From: Oscillatoriales cyanobacterium
Lineage (GTDB): Bacteria; Cyanobacteriota; Cyanobacteriia; Cyanobacteriales; Microcoleaceae
Direction of reading: 5' to 3'
DNA: 64,000 nt
Assembly (NCBI GenBank): GCA_004292955.1
Contig: RDXX01000012.1
Location: forward strand, 16,422 to 80,421
Part shown: positions 17,753 through 28,119 of the stretch, one piece after another
Position numbering within the stretch: position 1 is the stretch's first letter
How the letters are laid out: the number at the start of each line of letters is the position of its first letter
Position numbers and translations under genes: made by a program
Notes under the pieces: generated by a model
Told to the model about the DNA's origin: nothing
Database searches by the model: none
Seen by the model: the letters and a program-made list of their open reading frames with translations, nothing else

Positions 17753-18503
17753 TTAGGGTTTGGGTTGCGGGAGTTGGCGTTGTTGTTCGATCGCTCTTAT
17801 TTGCTTCAATCGATCGCTCCAATCTTTCAAAGGTTGGGCTTCCGAATTAGCCAGAGAATCTAGCAATTCCAGCACAGCCGCTTGATTTTGAGAAGTCTCA
17901 GAGGCTTTGCGCGCTTCGGCGATCGCGTCATACCACAGCCCAGCCTTGGCATACAAGTCGATCCGCTGTTGGGGAGTTGGCGCGGCTGCAAGTTGAGTTT
18001 GCAACGATTCAGCAGGCTGCACCACTTGGATTTCTGCCGTCGCCACCACATTCCGCGAAGGAACATTCCGATCGCACAGCAACGCCCCACTGATAGGATT
18101 GCCCGATCGACAGTGGAGGCAGATTTGCCGGCAAAGCAACGGACATGATTCCTGGCTGACTCTCCATCTCGGTTCTGTAGAGTAGTTGGCCCGATCGAGT
18201 AAACAGCCTCAATTGCAACGGACGAGAAGTGCGATCGGGTACAAACCAGGTAAAAGTCGGATGCCCGGAAATCGTCTGTCCCATATGGCTAAACGGCACT
18301 AAGGCAGTTAATACCGCCGCTGAATCACCTTCACAACTGCCGCCGCGAGTGGTATTCGTGCCCGTTTCTTTCGGTTTAGAAGGGTTTGGAGGAGGAGTAT
18401 ATTTTGCCAGGGCTGCGATCGGAATCCAGAACGAAACACTCAGGATTAAACTCGCAATTCCCGCAGAGTAAATGGTTCGACGCTTCAATCCGTGAGTCAT
18501 CAT
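17753..18503 (-). pseudogene. DUF928 family protein, frameshifted
   Basis: Two overlapping frames together make one DUF928 protein. The first (18503 down to about 18080) has a signal-peptide-like start (TIYSAGIASLILSVSFWI), Pro-rich YTPPPNPSKPKETG, then the core ALVPFSHMGQTISGHPTF and ends in SYQWGVAV. The second (from about 18082 to 17753) continues CDRNVPSRNVVATAEIQVV through WYDAIAEARKAS to the end. The join needs a one- or two-base indel near 18075-18088. DUF928 proteins are exported or periplasmic proteins of unknown function, found in cyanobacteria beside CHAT and CHASE2 genes. A sequencing error is the alternative to a real frameshift. Confidence 0.85.
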
Positions 18504-18661
18504 CTGAATCCTCTCTGTAACTATTTTCTACGGTAATCGACAATACACAAACATAATAGAGGACTGCCCGCAAACAAGACTTGCGGGAAGGTGCAAAGCA
18601 TTGTTAAAGCGCGATCGCCCCTTCATATAAAGCTATAATCTCGTTAAAGCGCAGATTTTCA

Positions 18662-18937
18662 ATGTCTGTCCACTCCCTTCTGGCAGAAACAAACATGATT
18701 ACGACTCTCAGTAGGCCGTCCTCACTCATTCATGAAATTCAGATTGAAAAGGTGGGAGATTGGACGCTATTCAAATTCACTGAATCTCTTCAACTCCGAA
18801 TGGAAAGCCTGCTAGAAAAAAAGAAGGCGGATCAACTCACTCCAGATGAAGTTACACAACTAGACGCGATCGGAGAGTTAGATCGGATTTTTACCTATAT
18901 CAACGCTATGCTTGCTGCCCAAAATGCCAATCAGTGA
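18662..18937 (+). CDS. small conserved-looking protein, partner of HNH gene
   Basis: 91 residues, not recognised as a named family. It is mostly helical and charged, with RMESLLEKKKADQLTPDEV in the centre and a C-terminal helix. Its stop overlaps the next gene by 14 bases, so translation is probably coupled; this arrangement of a small acidic/charged protein with an HNH protein recurs in cyanobacteria as far as I recall. An alternative start is the ATG at 18695. Function unknown; a toxin-antitoxin-like role cannot be excluded. Confidence 0.75.
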   Translation: MSVHSLLAETNMITTLSRPSSLIHEIQIEKVGDWTLFKFTESLQLRMESLLEKKKADQLTPDEVTQLDAIGELDRIFTYINAMLAAQNANQ

Positions 18938-19370
18938 TGCAGCCAAACAAGCCATACGCAAAAGAGCCAGCTATTTGTGTGAATACTGTCATTCGCCAGA
19001 ACGCCTGAGCGCAAATCGGTTCACATTTGATCATATTATCCCAAAATCTTTGGGTGGCCCCGACGAAATAGATAATCTTGCACTTGCCTGTCGTCGCTGT
19101 AATGAGAGACGGTATAACTTTGTGGCTGGAGTCGATCCAGAAACCCAGGAAATTGTCCCTATTTTCAATCCTCGTCAGCAGAAGTGGGAGGAACATTTTG
19201 TTTGGCTAGACAACGGAGTTGTGATTCAAGGGATTACACCCATCGGTCGAGCAACCTGCATCCGCCTTGATTTAAACGATACACGCTATCCAGATGATGA
19301 TTCTATCCGAGCAACCAGACGATTTTGGATTCAAACGGGGTTGCATCCTCCAGCAAGCGATCTATCCTAG
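18924..19370 (+). CDS. HNH endonuclease
   Basis: 148 residues from the ATG at 18924. The HNH core is complete: CEYCHSPERLSANRFTFDH, then IIPKSLGGPDEIDNLALAC and RRCNERR, giving two Cys pairs for the structural zinc and the catalytic His in FDHI. A conserved C-terminal part (FNPRQQKWEEHFVW, IRATRRFW) follows. HNH proteins cut DNA; in this class the target is unknown. It overlaps the preceding small gene by 14 bases. An upstream in-frame TTG (18912) is less likely. Confidence 0.88.
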   Translation: MPISDAAKQAIRKRASYLCEYCHSPERLSANRFTFDHIIPKSLGGPDEIDNLALACRRCNERRYNFVAGVDPETQEIVPIFNPRQQKWEEHFVWLDNGVVIQGITPIGRATCIRLDLNDTRYPDDDSIRATRRFWIQTGLHPPASDLS

Positions 19371-19407
19371 ATTTTGAAGACCCGCACCCACGATCGCTTC
19401 TCGAAAA

Positions 19408-21330
19408 TCACCAGAACCACCGCCGTTTGGCTGACCAACTTAACTCGCACACGGTTCCCTTCGGTACATTTTGATAGCGCCGAAACGTTCCACCTAATTG
19501 TTTAGCTAAATTGTTTGCCAATTGCGTTCCTAATCCTGAAGATTGAATGTTAGTGTTTGAATCTTGAATTGTCGCTTCTATTTCAGACAGTTTCCCATTG
19601 CCATTATCTACCACCCGAATTACTTGCCGATCGCCTTCTTGAGTGCAAATTACTGTCAACCGAGTGGTTTCAATCGCGTGTTTGCCGACATTGCAAAGCG
19701 CTTCTTCGAGAAAGCGGCAGAGTCCTCGTTTGTGTTCCAACCGCAGATGTTCGGTGTTCAAAGGATCGAACTGCACTATTTTGAATTTGATCGTTTGGAG
19801 GTAGGGCAGTTCTTGTTCGAGGGTGTTGGAATAGACTTTGTAGAGCAATTCATGCAACGGGGCTTGCAGGGCTAATTCGATCGCACTTCCCATTCGCAAA
19901 TGCGGTTCATCGGCGATCGCATCTCGCTGCACCGATCCGTAAACTTCCCGTAATTCTTGATTCAGGCGTTGCAAATCCGTTAAAAATGATGGGGGTGGAT
20001 CTTGCTCCTGAGCAGTTCTCAAAATCACTACCAATGTTTGTAAAGGCCCGCTATGAATCGCATTAAAAGTTTGCTCGATCGCAAATTGACGTTCTTCCAA
20101 CCGCAGTCGCAATTCCTGCTGGTGGCGATAGAAGAGTGCCGCCGCCCGGCCAGCCCCATTTAGCACCAAAATCAGGAACACAGGTACGATCGGCATCCAC
20201 CACCCCATCAAAATTAATCCGTAACAAATCGCGATCGAGCTAATACTGGCGATTAAGAGCCCCAACAAAATTTTCCACGGCGATCGCAGAAATCGCCCCA
20301 AACTCATCCCCAAGAGTCCCCAGACCCCAATCCAGAGAGTTTCCCAGTCATCTCCCCAAACCTGAATCAACGGTCTGCGATCGAGCACCGCGCTAATAAT
20401 CTGGCTGGTTTCGTGGGCTTGCATTTCCACTCCGTAAATCCGTCCGGGATTGATACCTGCGATCGCAGCTGAACTTGCCAAATCCTTTGCACTAAAAGAC
20501 ATCATCCCAATCAGCACAATCTTGCCTCGAATCCAGTTTGGATCTACTTTTCCCGCCTTGATTTGTGCTAGAGAAATGACTCGAAAAGGTGCCAAACCGC
20601 TGCGAACATTCAGCAAAATCTGATTACCGCCTGCATCCGCCCCCACATATCCGCCAGAATTGGGCCGCATTCTGGTCAATTCAATATTGCCAAATCGCAT
20701 CGCCTCTCGATCGCGAATTCCATTACCTGCCTTAATTCCTCGGTTTGCTAAATAGCGCTCAGCCAGACGGATTGCGAAGGAAAAACGGTATTCTTGGCGA
20801 TCGTTGTAAGTGCCCAATAAACTGCGGCGCTGATAGCCATCCCCATCGAGGACGAAATCTGCAAAGCCAATTTGTTCCGATCGCAGTGCGGGTGGAGGTG
20901 CGACGATAAAGCCATTGCGATCGGGCAAAGCAATCTCCACTCCGATCGCATTCTTGCTGTTACGAAACACCGATGCTAGTTCAGCGTGGCCCGGTTCAAC
21001 CGGAATATCGCGGACAATATCCAGCCCGATCGCGATCGGTTCATAAGTCTGCAATCGTTTGAGTAAATCGGCAATTTCGCGATCGGGAATCGGATAAGTT
21101 TTGGCGCGTTTAATATCTTCCTCCGTAATGCCGACGATTATAATCCGTTCATCCATTGGCTCAGGAGGACGCAGCAGCAAAAATCGATCGAACGCCACCA
21201 ACTCCACAAACTGAAGCGCACCCGTCAATCTAGCCATCATCACAGCGACAATCACCATCAACCCTGGAAGCGATCCTCGCCACCAAGTCGAGATATCTGC
21301 TTTCACTGCTTGCGATCGATCAGGCTTCAT
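19408..21330 (-). CDS. CHASE2-domain sensor histidine kinase
   Basis: 640 residues, membrane-bound. One span near 20-40 is followed by an extracytoplasmic CHASE2 sensor domain (about 42-325; FDRFLLLRPPEPMDERIIIVGI near the start, GKIVLIGMMSFSAKD near the end). Two to three spans follow (about 330-400). The kinase part is NarX/HisKA_3-like: the phospho-His motif is IHSGPLQTL, the N box is FLEEALCNVGKHA, and the G boxes are VVDNGNGKL and GLGTQLANNLAKQLGG. The response regulator gene lies immediately upstream on the same strand and has the matching NarL/LuxR type, so the two form a pair. The neighbouring CHAT and DUF928 remnants are typical companions of CHASE2 genes. Confidence 0.92.
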   Translation of the reverse strand: MKPDRSQAVKADISTWWRGSLPGLMVIVAVMMARLTGALQFVELVAFDRFLLLRPPEPMDERIIIVGITEEDIKRAKTYPIPDREIADLLKRLQTYEPIAIGLDIVRDIPVEPGHAELASVFRNSKNAIGVEIALPDRNGFIVAPPPALRSEQIGFADFVLDGDGYQRRSLLGTYNDRQEYRFSFAIRLAERYLANRGIKAGNGIRDREAMRFGNIELTRMRPNSGGYVGADAGGNQILLNVRSGLAPFRVISLAQIKAGKVDPNWIRGKIVLIGMMSFSAKDLASSAAIAGINPGRIYGVEMQAHETSQIISAVLDRRPLIQVWGDDWETLWIGVWGLLGMSLGRFLRSPWKILLGLLIASISSIAICYGLILMGWWMPIVPVFLILVLNGAGRAAALFYRHQQELRLRLEERQFAIEQTFNAIHSGPLQTLVVILRTAQEQDPPPSFLTDLQRLNQELREVYGSVQRDAIADEPHLRMGSAIELALQAPLHELLYKVYSNTLEQELPYLQTIKFKIVQFDPLNTEHLRLEHKRGLCRFLEEALCNVGKHAIETTRLTVICTQEGDRQVIRVVDNGNGKLSEIEATIQDSNTNIQSSGLGTQLANNLAKQLGGTFRRYQNVPKGTVCELSWSAKRRWFW

Positions 21331-21374
21331 ATCGTTTCCAGTTGTATCGGTATTGTTTAAATCTCCAAACAGTC

Positions 21375-21525
21375 AATCGATTTTAGATTTTAGATTTTAG
21401 ATTTTGGATTGATTCCACGGATAAATCCGGGGGCTTGTACCACCTTTGAAATTATTGGTCAGTAGTCAGTAGTTCCCCCACTGTCAACTGTCAACTGTCA
21501 ACTGTCAACTGTCAACTGTCAATCA
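21375..21525. repeat. TTTTAGA and TCAACTG tandem arrays
   Basis: Between the response regulator and kinase genes lie a TTTTAGA array (about 21381-21407) and a TCAACTG array (21481-21521). The second array runs into the regulator's stop codon at 21519-21521. Confidence 0.85.
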
Positions 21526-22190
21526 ATAAGTCCTGCTTCCCTAGCCCGCACTTCCGTTTGAATCCGCAGATTTTTATCTTTTTCGGGATACACTTCTAGC
21601 ACATCTCGAATCTTAATCCAGTAATATTGCACAGTGCGTTCACAAACATTCATCCGTTTGGCGATCGCAGTATCCTGTAAGCTATCTTGAAAAGCAAATT
21701 GCAATACCTGCATCCAAGCAGGTTTGAGTTGCAGCCCATTGCGGATCTCTCTAGGAGTATAAATTCGCTCATCCAGCGCCCAATTGACCATCGCCAGCAA
21801 GTCTTTCACAGGCTGGCTTTTATCAACAACCGTGAATCCGCCCATATGATTGTCGATCGACGGTTTCAGCCAAACCAAAGTCCGAACATGGGCACTTTGC
21901 ACTACAATATTCAAACTCGGATAATGCTCCATCAGCGTTTTCAGGAGTTGAAGCCCTGAATTAGCCTGAGCAGTTTCGCCGATCGCCTCTGGCATCACCA
22001 AATCCACAATCACCAGATCCGGGACGATCTGCGCTACTTGCTGAAGGGCTTCCTGAGCCGTTGGAGCCGTCAGAATATCTGCCTGTGGATACTCCTGCCT
22101 TAAAATATTAAGCGTGCCGTCTAACACCATCGCATGGTCATCCACGACTAAAAAAGTTCGTTTGTCCGATCGAGGTAAAGTCTGGGGCAT
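21519..22190 (-). CDS. NarL/LuxR-type response regulator
   Basis: 223 residues. The receiver domain (about 12-135) has the acidic pocket VVDDHAMVLDG, the phospho-acceptor in LVIVDLVMPE and the lysine in FTVVDKSQP. The C-terminal part (150-210) is an HTH of the LuxR class: FQDSLQDTAIAKRMNVCERT then VQYYWIKIRDVL. It is a transcription factor and the likely partner of the CHASE2 kinase encoded 188 bases downstream. Confidence 0.92.
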   Translation of the reverse strand: MPQTLPRSDKRTFLVVDDHAMVLDGTLNILRQEYPQADILTAPTAQEALQQVAQIVPDLVIVDLVMPEAIGETAQANSGLQLLKTLMEHYPSLNIVVQSAHVRTLVWLKPSIDNHMGGFTVVDKSQPVKDLLAMVNWALDERIYTPREIRNGLQLKPAWMQVLQFAFQDSLQDTAIAKRMNVCERTVQYYWIKIRDVLEVYPEKDKNLRIQTEVRAREAGLID

Positions 22191-22673
22191 AGTTTATTCG
22201 TTGCCGCACAACATCATCATTGGATTTTAGATTTTAGATTTTAGATTTTAGATTTGTGACAAGCGTTGAAACTAGGGGATTCAAACTGCTGAAATTCTCA
22301 TTCAAAATTTGTACTGAGTGAGGTCGAAGTATCCCAAATCCCAAATCGTCTCGGTCATCTTCTTACCATAGAGTAATTACCGGGCATCCGTCCTGCATCT
22401 GTCCGCCAAATGTGGTTGTGGAAGTCAGCAACCAGAATTGCACTAAAGCGCAGTTCTGTTGATTATGTTCCAAAATCTGCACTTCATCGAAATTATTCAT
22501 CTCTCTCCTCTGCGCTCTCTGCGCTCTCTGTGGTTAAATCATTCCCATACCACAATGATATTACGTACAGATAACTCGATCGGAGATTTGATTATATTTC
22601 CATCGTAATTCTCCCATAATTCTTGTGGAACAGGCCAGAGAGCCTGTTCCTAAAAGCGCTTAAAACAATTCCC
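22191..22673. other. intergenic region, repeats only
   Basis: A TTTTAGA array lies at 22225-22253. The palindrome TGTGGAACAGGC...GCCTGTTCC (about 22624-22649), a family also seen at 26031-26053 and 31820-31842, lies near the end of hemB and could act as its terminator. No gene is supported. Confidence 0.7.
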
Positions 22674-23720
<1,047 letters not shown>

Positions 23721-23730
23721 TTATAGAGAA

Positions 23731-23745
23731 TGATAATCATTATTA
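23731..23745 (-). promoter_or_regulatory. Zur-like (Fur-family) operator in front of hemB
   Basis: TGATAATCATTATTA is a 7-1-7 inverted repeat with one mismatch, the form described for cyanobacterial Zur (FurB) sites; Fur boxes are similar, so iron control cannot be excluded. Two close relatives stand at 27335-27349 and 30685-30699. Confidence 0.7.
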
Positions 23746-23782
23746 TCGCAGTTCCGTCACCCAAATCTATATTTATTAGGAA

Positions 23783-25012
23783 TTACCCAGCAATTTGAGC
23801 TAATGAAACCCTAGCCCTAGACTTAATTAAAGCTGGCACAATGCGCGAACTTGCCATCCTTGCACCGGAAAGATTTCGACCAACCGGCCCTACTTGCAAA
23901 GCGGCTAAACCACCCATAATAAATAACTCGCATCCTGGCCAACGCAAATACTCGTCCAAAACAGGCAATCCTTTAACTATTTTAGTTGGATAAGCTTCTA
24001 AAATTTCTGTCAGCAATGGTTCGGCTGTTACATCTAATTTTGTTCCTGTTGCTAACCAAATTCTATCAACGAATAGCTGATTTCCATCCTGACAGTAAAC
24101 AGTCCATTGATTGTCATCCCATTTAACCTCAATAATTTGACATTCTGGGTGAAATTCAAGACACGAATCCCGCGAAATTCGACGCAATTGTGTCATAATT
24201 TCAGGAGTCATAGAGCCGCCGTTGCGAGCTTGTTGAATCATCTCCCACCGCTTCTCCCAGTCTGGTTCATTTTCAAAACCTTTGAGATATTTGGGCCCTA
24301 ACCAACCCGGTTCGGCATCAAATAATTTTTCTTGTAACTTTCGTCTTGACATTAATATTACTTGGGCACCGCGCCCGATCGCACCTACTGCCAAATGTCC
24401 GCTAGTTAAACCGCCCCCAACGATTAAAATCCTTTCTCCCTGCAACTTTAATCCCTGCAAATTAACTTGATGGGAATGGCAAAGTTTGTCTGGTGGATAG
24501 GGCGTTTGAATTTGATTTGTCCACTCCGGTAGTTGGGGTTTACCGCCGCCTGTGGCGATCGCCACACGACGCGCAATCGCACTTTCTCCATCCTCAAACC
24601 AAAGCCGAAAACTCCGTTGTAACGGTTCAATCCGAGTTATTTTTGCCTTGATGACGCGATCGCCCAATTCCCATCTCTTAACCACATCGCCACAAAATTC
24701 CTTAAACAGCCGACTTCCTGGCAAATCGTAGGGCGCAAACAACTCGTTAGGGCGAGATTCGGCAAACCGTCGCAACTCAAAAGCATTGGGATCGGGATGG
24801 TGCACCGCAGGCGATCGCAAGTGTGGAATTTCCAAAGCCGCAAACTGCCTCTCCCACTGAGTTAGCCAGCCACCACTGGGGTCAAAAACCCAAAATTTGT
24901 CCCGCTTCTTCTGGCATTTTTGCAGCAAATGAGTAACCAGGGTTAAAGCGTGAGGCCCCGCCCCGACTACCGCTAAATCGATTTGCGATCGCGTAACACT
25001 GGTGATTTCCAT
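23783..25012 (-). CDS. FAD/NAD(P)-binding protein, N-hydroxylase/monooxygenase-like
   Basis: 409 residues. The N-terminal FAD motif is LAVVGAGPHALTLVTHL, followed by FDPSGGWLTQWERQF and LRSPAVHHP, the pattern of the FAD_NAD-binding and SidA/IucD-related flavoproteins. A second dinucleotide motif is ILIVGGGLTSGHLAVGAI, and WLATGTKLD precedes the C-terminus. It should oxidise a small substrate using NAD(P)H, but the substrate is unknown. It lies between folE and hemB on the same strand; whether it belongs to the zinc-related group is an inference from position. No operator was seen in front of it (25013-25155 holds a GCAGAGGGC array). Confidence 0.85.
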   Translation of the reverse strand: MEITSVTRSQIDLAVVGAGPHALTLVTHLLQKCQKKRDKFWVFDPSGGWLTQWERQFAALEIPHLRSPAVHHPDPNAFELRRFAESRPNELFAPYDLPGSRLFKEFCGDVVKRWELGDRVIKAKITRIEPLQRSFRLWFEDGESAIARRVAIATGGGKPQLPEWTNQIQTPYPPDKLCHSHQVNLQGLKLQGERILIVGGGLTSGHLAVGAIGRGAQVILMSRRKLQEKLFDAEPGWLGPKYLKGFENEPDWEKRWEMIQQARNGGSMTPEIMTQLRRISRDSCLEFHPECQIIEVKWDDNQWTVYCQDGNQLFVDRIWLATGTKLDVTAEPLLTEILEAYPTKIVKGLPVLDEYLRWPGCELFIMGGLAALQVGPVGRNLSGARMASSRIVPALIKSRARVSLAQIAG

Positions 25013-25155
25013 TTCAGTTTAGATAAGATTTTTTACCGCAGAGGGCGCAGAGGGCGCAGAGGGAGGAAAGGAAAAGAGAGAAATATGGTAATCTAATATG
25101 ACTCTCTTTTCTTTGTTCAGCCTGCAAATACGGAAGTTTTCGCAGACAATTCTAG

Positions 25156-25806
25156 CTAGTGAAAACTTGATTTGTGTGCGATTAAACTCATAAATTCTTG
25201 ACGAGTTCTGGAATCTTCAGCAAACACGCCACGCATTGCTGAAGTCGCAGTCCAAGAACCTGGTTTTTGCACGCCACGCATTACCATACACATATGAGTT
25301 GCTTCAATTACAACTGCTACACCTTGAGGTTTTAGCAATCCTTGAAGTGCATCAGCAATTTGTGCAGTCAAGCGTTCTTGTACTTGCAATCTGCGGCCGT
25401 ACATTTCACAAATTCGAGCGATTTTTGACAGCCCAATTACTTTGCCGTTGGGAATGTAAGCAACGTGTGCTTTGCCAATAATTGGCAGGATGTGATGTTC
25501 GCAGGAACTGAAAATATCAATGTCCCGCACTAATACCATTTCGTTAGCATTCTCTGTGAACACCGCTCCGTTGAGCAGTTCGTCGAGAGATTGACGATAA
25601 CCTCCAGTTAGAAACTGCAAGGCTTTGACAACTCGTTTCGGTGTATCTCGTAACCCTTCACGGTCTGGGTCTTCTCCCAATCCTAGCAGCAATGTACGCA
25701 CTGCTTGTCTCATTTCTTCATCTGAGACAGGGGGTTGAGATTGAGTAGGAATTGATGACACTACACCATTTGGAGAAGTCAGTTCTGGGCGAGTAGATAA
25801 AGTCAT
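25156..25806 (-). CDS. folE: GTP cyclohydrolase I
   Basis: 216 residues; converts GTP to dihydroneopterin triphosphate, the first step towards folate and pterins. The core is complete: [20 protein letters not shown], the zinc ligands Cys/His in SSCEHHILP and the second cysteine in HMCMVMRG, and [11 protein letters not shown] with [10 protein letters not shown]. It is therefore the canonical zinc-dependent enzyme, FolE type I. It sits downstream of the COG0523 gene in the zinc-related cluster; COG0523 proteins have been linked to metal supply for zinc enzymes. No Zur-like site was found directly upstream. Confidence 0.96.
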   Translation of the reverse strand: MTLSTRPELTSPNGVVSSIPTQSQPPVSDEEMRQAVRTLLLGLGEDPDREGLRDTPKRVVKALQFLTGGYRQSLDELLNGAVFTENANEMVLVRDIDIFSSCEHHILPIIGKAHVAYIPNGKVIGLSKIARICEMYGRRLQVQERLTAQIADALQGLLKPQGVAVVIEATHMCMVMRGVQKPGSWTATSAMRGVFAEDSRTRQEFMSLIAHKSSFH

Positions 25807-26128
25807 GCTTGCAGTTTGTGAGAATGTTTAACAGTCGGTATTGACTTTTGGTTGCTACCTGATTATAACAAGATTTACAAAATGTAATATTAAAATATTG
25901 AGATTTTTTTGGATGAGTTTTATCGATATAAATGTAAAATTTGCCGTTAGTATTTACACGATTTGTGAACAGCAAAAATTGCAACCACTAACGGCGAAAT
26001 TAAATAGATATCTCCCCAAAAAATTGTCTTGAACAGGCATCCTGCCTGTTCCACACTAAATATTGTCGATACCTAATGTAAAATGTGTCGGCTAGAATCC
26101 TGGACGTGATACTTAGATTGATGAAATC
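25807..26128. other. intergenic region with one palindrome
   Basis: AT-rich. GAACAGGCATCCTGCCTGTTC at 26031-26051 is a short hairpin of the same family as 31820-31842, with similar flanking bases (AGATATCTCCC). No gene is seen. Confidence 0.65.
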
Positions 26129-27184
26129 TTAAACTAAGCAACTGTTAAGTTGTTCTCGAATTTGAGCAGTATCTAAGTTGCGGCCGATGACTACGAGTTG
26201 ATTTTTGGGTGGAGTCAACCATTCGTAAGCGTTTAATTCATAGCGCGCGCCGCTAAGTTGAAAAATGTGTCTCATCGGACTGTCTTCAAACCAGAGAATG
26301 CCTTTTGCTCGAAATACATCTAAGGGCATTTCTTCGGTGAGAAATTCTTGGAACTTGTGGAGATAAAAAGGTCGATCGCTCTCAAATGATAGCGAAACAA
26401 ATCCGTCATTGTCTAAGTGATTGGAGTGATGTCTGTGATGGTGATGTTCGTGATGATGTTCGTGATGATGATCCTGTTCGTGATGGTGTTCGTGATGCTC
26501 GTGTTTTTCCTCTGCTTCAACACTATCAAAAAGATCGGCTTGTGTTAAACCTACACCCAAAATTAAGGGTAAAGGAACTTCACCGTGTTGAGAGTGGAGA
26601 ATTCTCGCTCCTTCCTTAACTGTGCGAATGTAAGCTTCTAACTCTTCTACTTTTGCTTGAGGAGCTAAATCAGTTTTGTTCATCAGCACAATATCTGCAA
26701 ATGCCACTTGTTTTAAAGCTGCTTCGCTGTCAAAATGTTCGGGAGTGAATGTTTCGCTATCGACTACGGTGAGTACAGAATCTAAACTGGTTAAATCCCG
26801 CAATTCAGTGCCTAAAAATGTCAATATGATCGGTAGAGGATCGGCAACTCCGGTGGTTTCAATCACCATGCAGTCGATGGGTTCTTCCCGTTCTAAAACT
26901 CGGTAGACGGCATCGACTAAGCCTTCGTTGATGGTACAACAAATACAGCCGTTGCTCAATTCTACCATGTCATCTTCGGTAGAAATTAAAAGCTGCGAAT
27001 CGATGTTGATATCGCCAAATTCGTTAACTAAAACTGCTACTTTTAAATCTTGGCGGTTTTTGAGTATTTGATTGAGTAAAGTAGTTTTTCCGCTGCCGAG
27101 AAATCCGGTAATTATAGTTACTGGCATTCCTTTTTTGGGAAAATCGGAAATTAAATCTGGGGTTTGTACAGCGAGATTAGTCAT
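26129..27184 (-). CDS. COG0523 (CobW/ZigA-type) metallochaperone GTPase
   Basis: 351 residues from the ATG at 27184, chosen because GAGGA stands 4 bases before it; the frame continues upstream without a good start. G3E GTPase motifs: Walker A GFLGSGKTTLL, metal motif GCICCTI, the switch/Walker B TTGVADP and NKTD. A His-rich stretch (HEHHEHHHEQDHHHEH and on, about 30 residues) sits before the CobW_C domain, a likely zinc store or sensor. COG0523 members act as zinc (or other metal) chaperones and are typical Zur targets. A Zur-like box lies about 150 bases upstream (27335-27349). Confidence 0.95.
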   Translation of the reverse strand: MTNLAVQTPDLISDFPKKGMPVTIITGFLGSGKTTLLNQILKNRQDLKVAVLVNEFGDINIDSQLLISTEDDMVELSNGCICCTINEGLVDAVYRVLEREEPIDCMVIETTGVADPLPIILTFLGTELRDLTSLDSVLTVVDSETFTPEHFDSEAALKQVAFADIVLMNKTDLAPQAKVEELEAYIRTVKEGARILHSQHGEVPLPLILGVGLTQADLFDSVEAEEKHEHHEHHHEQDHHHEHHHEHHHHRHHSNHLDNDGFVSLSFESDRPFYLHKFQEFLTEEMPLDVFRAKGILWFEDSPMRHIFQLSGARYELNAYEWLTPPKNQLVVIGRNLDTAQIREQLNSCLV

Positions 27185-27334
27185 TATTCCTCGTTGATTA
27201 ATTGTAGAAGCCCTGCTGTCAATTTGGAACGCCACTCGGCGTCCCAAGGCAATTGTCGTTAGCGCAGTCCTCGAAGAGGATCGCACTTGATAGCTGAAAT
27301 CCAGGCGATACGGGCGATCGCACTAGACTAAGTA

Positions 27335-27349
27335 TGATAATCATTCTCA
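27335..27349 (-). promoter_or_regulatory. Zur-like operator upstream of the COG0523 gene
   Basis: TGATAATCATTCTCA is a 7-1-7 inverted repeat with one mismatch between the arms. It lies in the gap between the Crp-type gene and the COG0523 gene, reading in front of the latter. Confidence 0.75.
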
Positions 27350-27453
27350 TGATATCTAAAATGTGCTGTAAGCGCAAGCCCTAGAATTATTGCTCAGCTA
27401 GCTGATGACTCTTGAACACTTGACTGTCATCTCTTTTCCAGATTAATCCCATG

Positions 27454-28023
27454 TTACAAACGGGAATTTAAAACAATGTATTGAGGGCGAGTGCGATCGA
27501 TAATTCCCTCCTGCTCCAGCCGACACATCAGGCGCGTGACGGTAATCCGCGTAATTCCCATCGCCTCAGAAATCTCCTGGTGAGTCAATCTCAGATCGAT
27601 TAAGATTCCTTGTGCTACTTCCCGACCAAATTTTTTTGCCAACCAAGCTAATAGTTGCACCAATCTATCCCGCAGATATTCGCTACGCACAATGCAGAAA
27701 AATTCTTGAGTTTGCTGAAAGTGTCTGAAAATTTCATCTAAGGATTGATAGCACAAATTTTGAGGAATGTAACTCACTTCTACATGAGTTTTGCACTCAA
27801 TTTGATAAGGTTCAATGCCTGACAGCGAGTGACCGAGTACGTCTCCAACTCCCCAATATCCGAGGGTTATTGGTGTTCCCTGTTCGCTCCAGGTCATGGT
27901 TCGGACGGCTCCCCGTTCAATTCGCAGTAAGCCGTTAAAGGGCATGGGTACTAACTGACGGCAGGTGAAAGTCTGCTGTCTGAGATTAGAGTACAAGGCT
28001 GGAGTGTAGGTTGAAAGAGTCAT
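27454..28023 (-). CDS. Crp/Fnr-family transcription regulator
   Basis: 189 residues. The N-terminal half is a short cNMP-binding-like barrel (GLLRIERGAVRTMTWSEQG, TLGYWGVGDVLGHSL); the C-terminus is a Crp-type HTH (LTHQEISEAMGITRITVTRL, then MCRLEQEGIIDR). It is shorter than NtcA (about 223) and lacks its N-terminal part, so it is another Crp-type factor. The ligand is unknown. It sits inside the zinc-related cluster on the same strand, 96 bases after the second phosphoesterase-like gene. Confidence 0.9.
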   Translation of the reverse strand: MTLSTYTPALYSNLRQQTFTCRQLVPMPFNGLLRIERGAVRTMTWSEQGTPITLGYWGVGDVLGHSLSGIEPYQIECKTHVEVSYIPQNLCYQSLDEIFRHFQQTQEFFCIVRSEYLRDRLVQLLAWLAKKFGREVAQGILIDLRLTHQEISEAMGITRITVTRLMCRLEQEGIIDRTRPQYIVLNSRL

Positions 28024-28119
28024 AGGATTTAGGTTTAGCGCGATCGCTACTTTGGATACTATTACAGTCTAAGTTAATTGATAATCTATATCAACTAGCT
28101 GGAAATTCCAATTCCGGAG

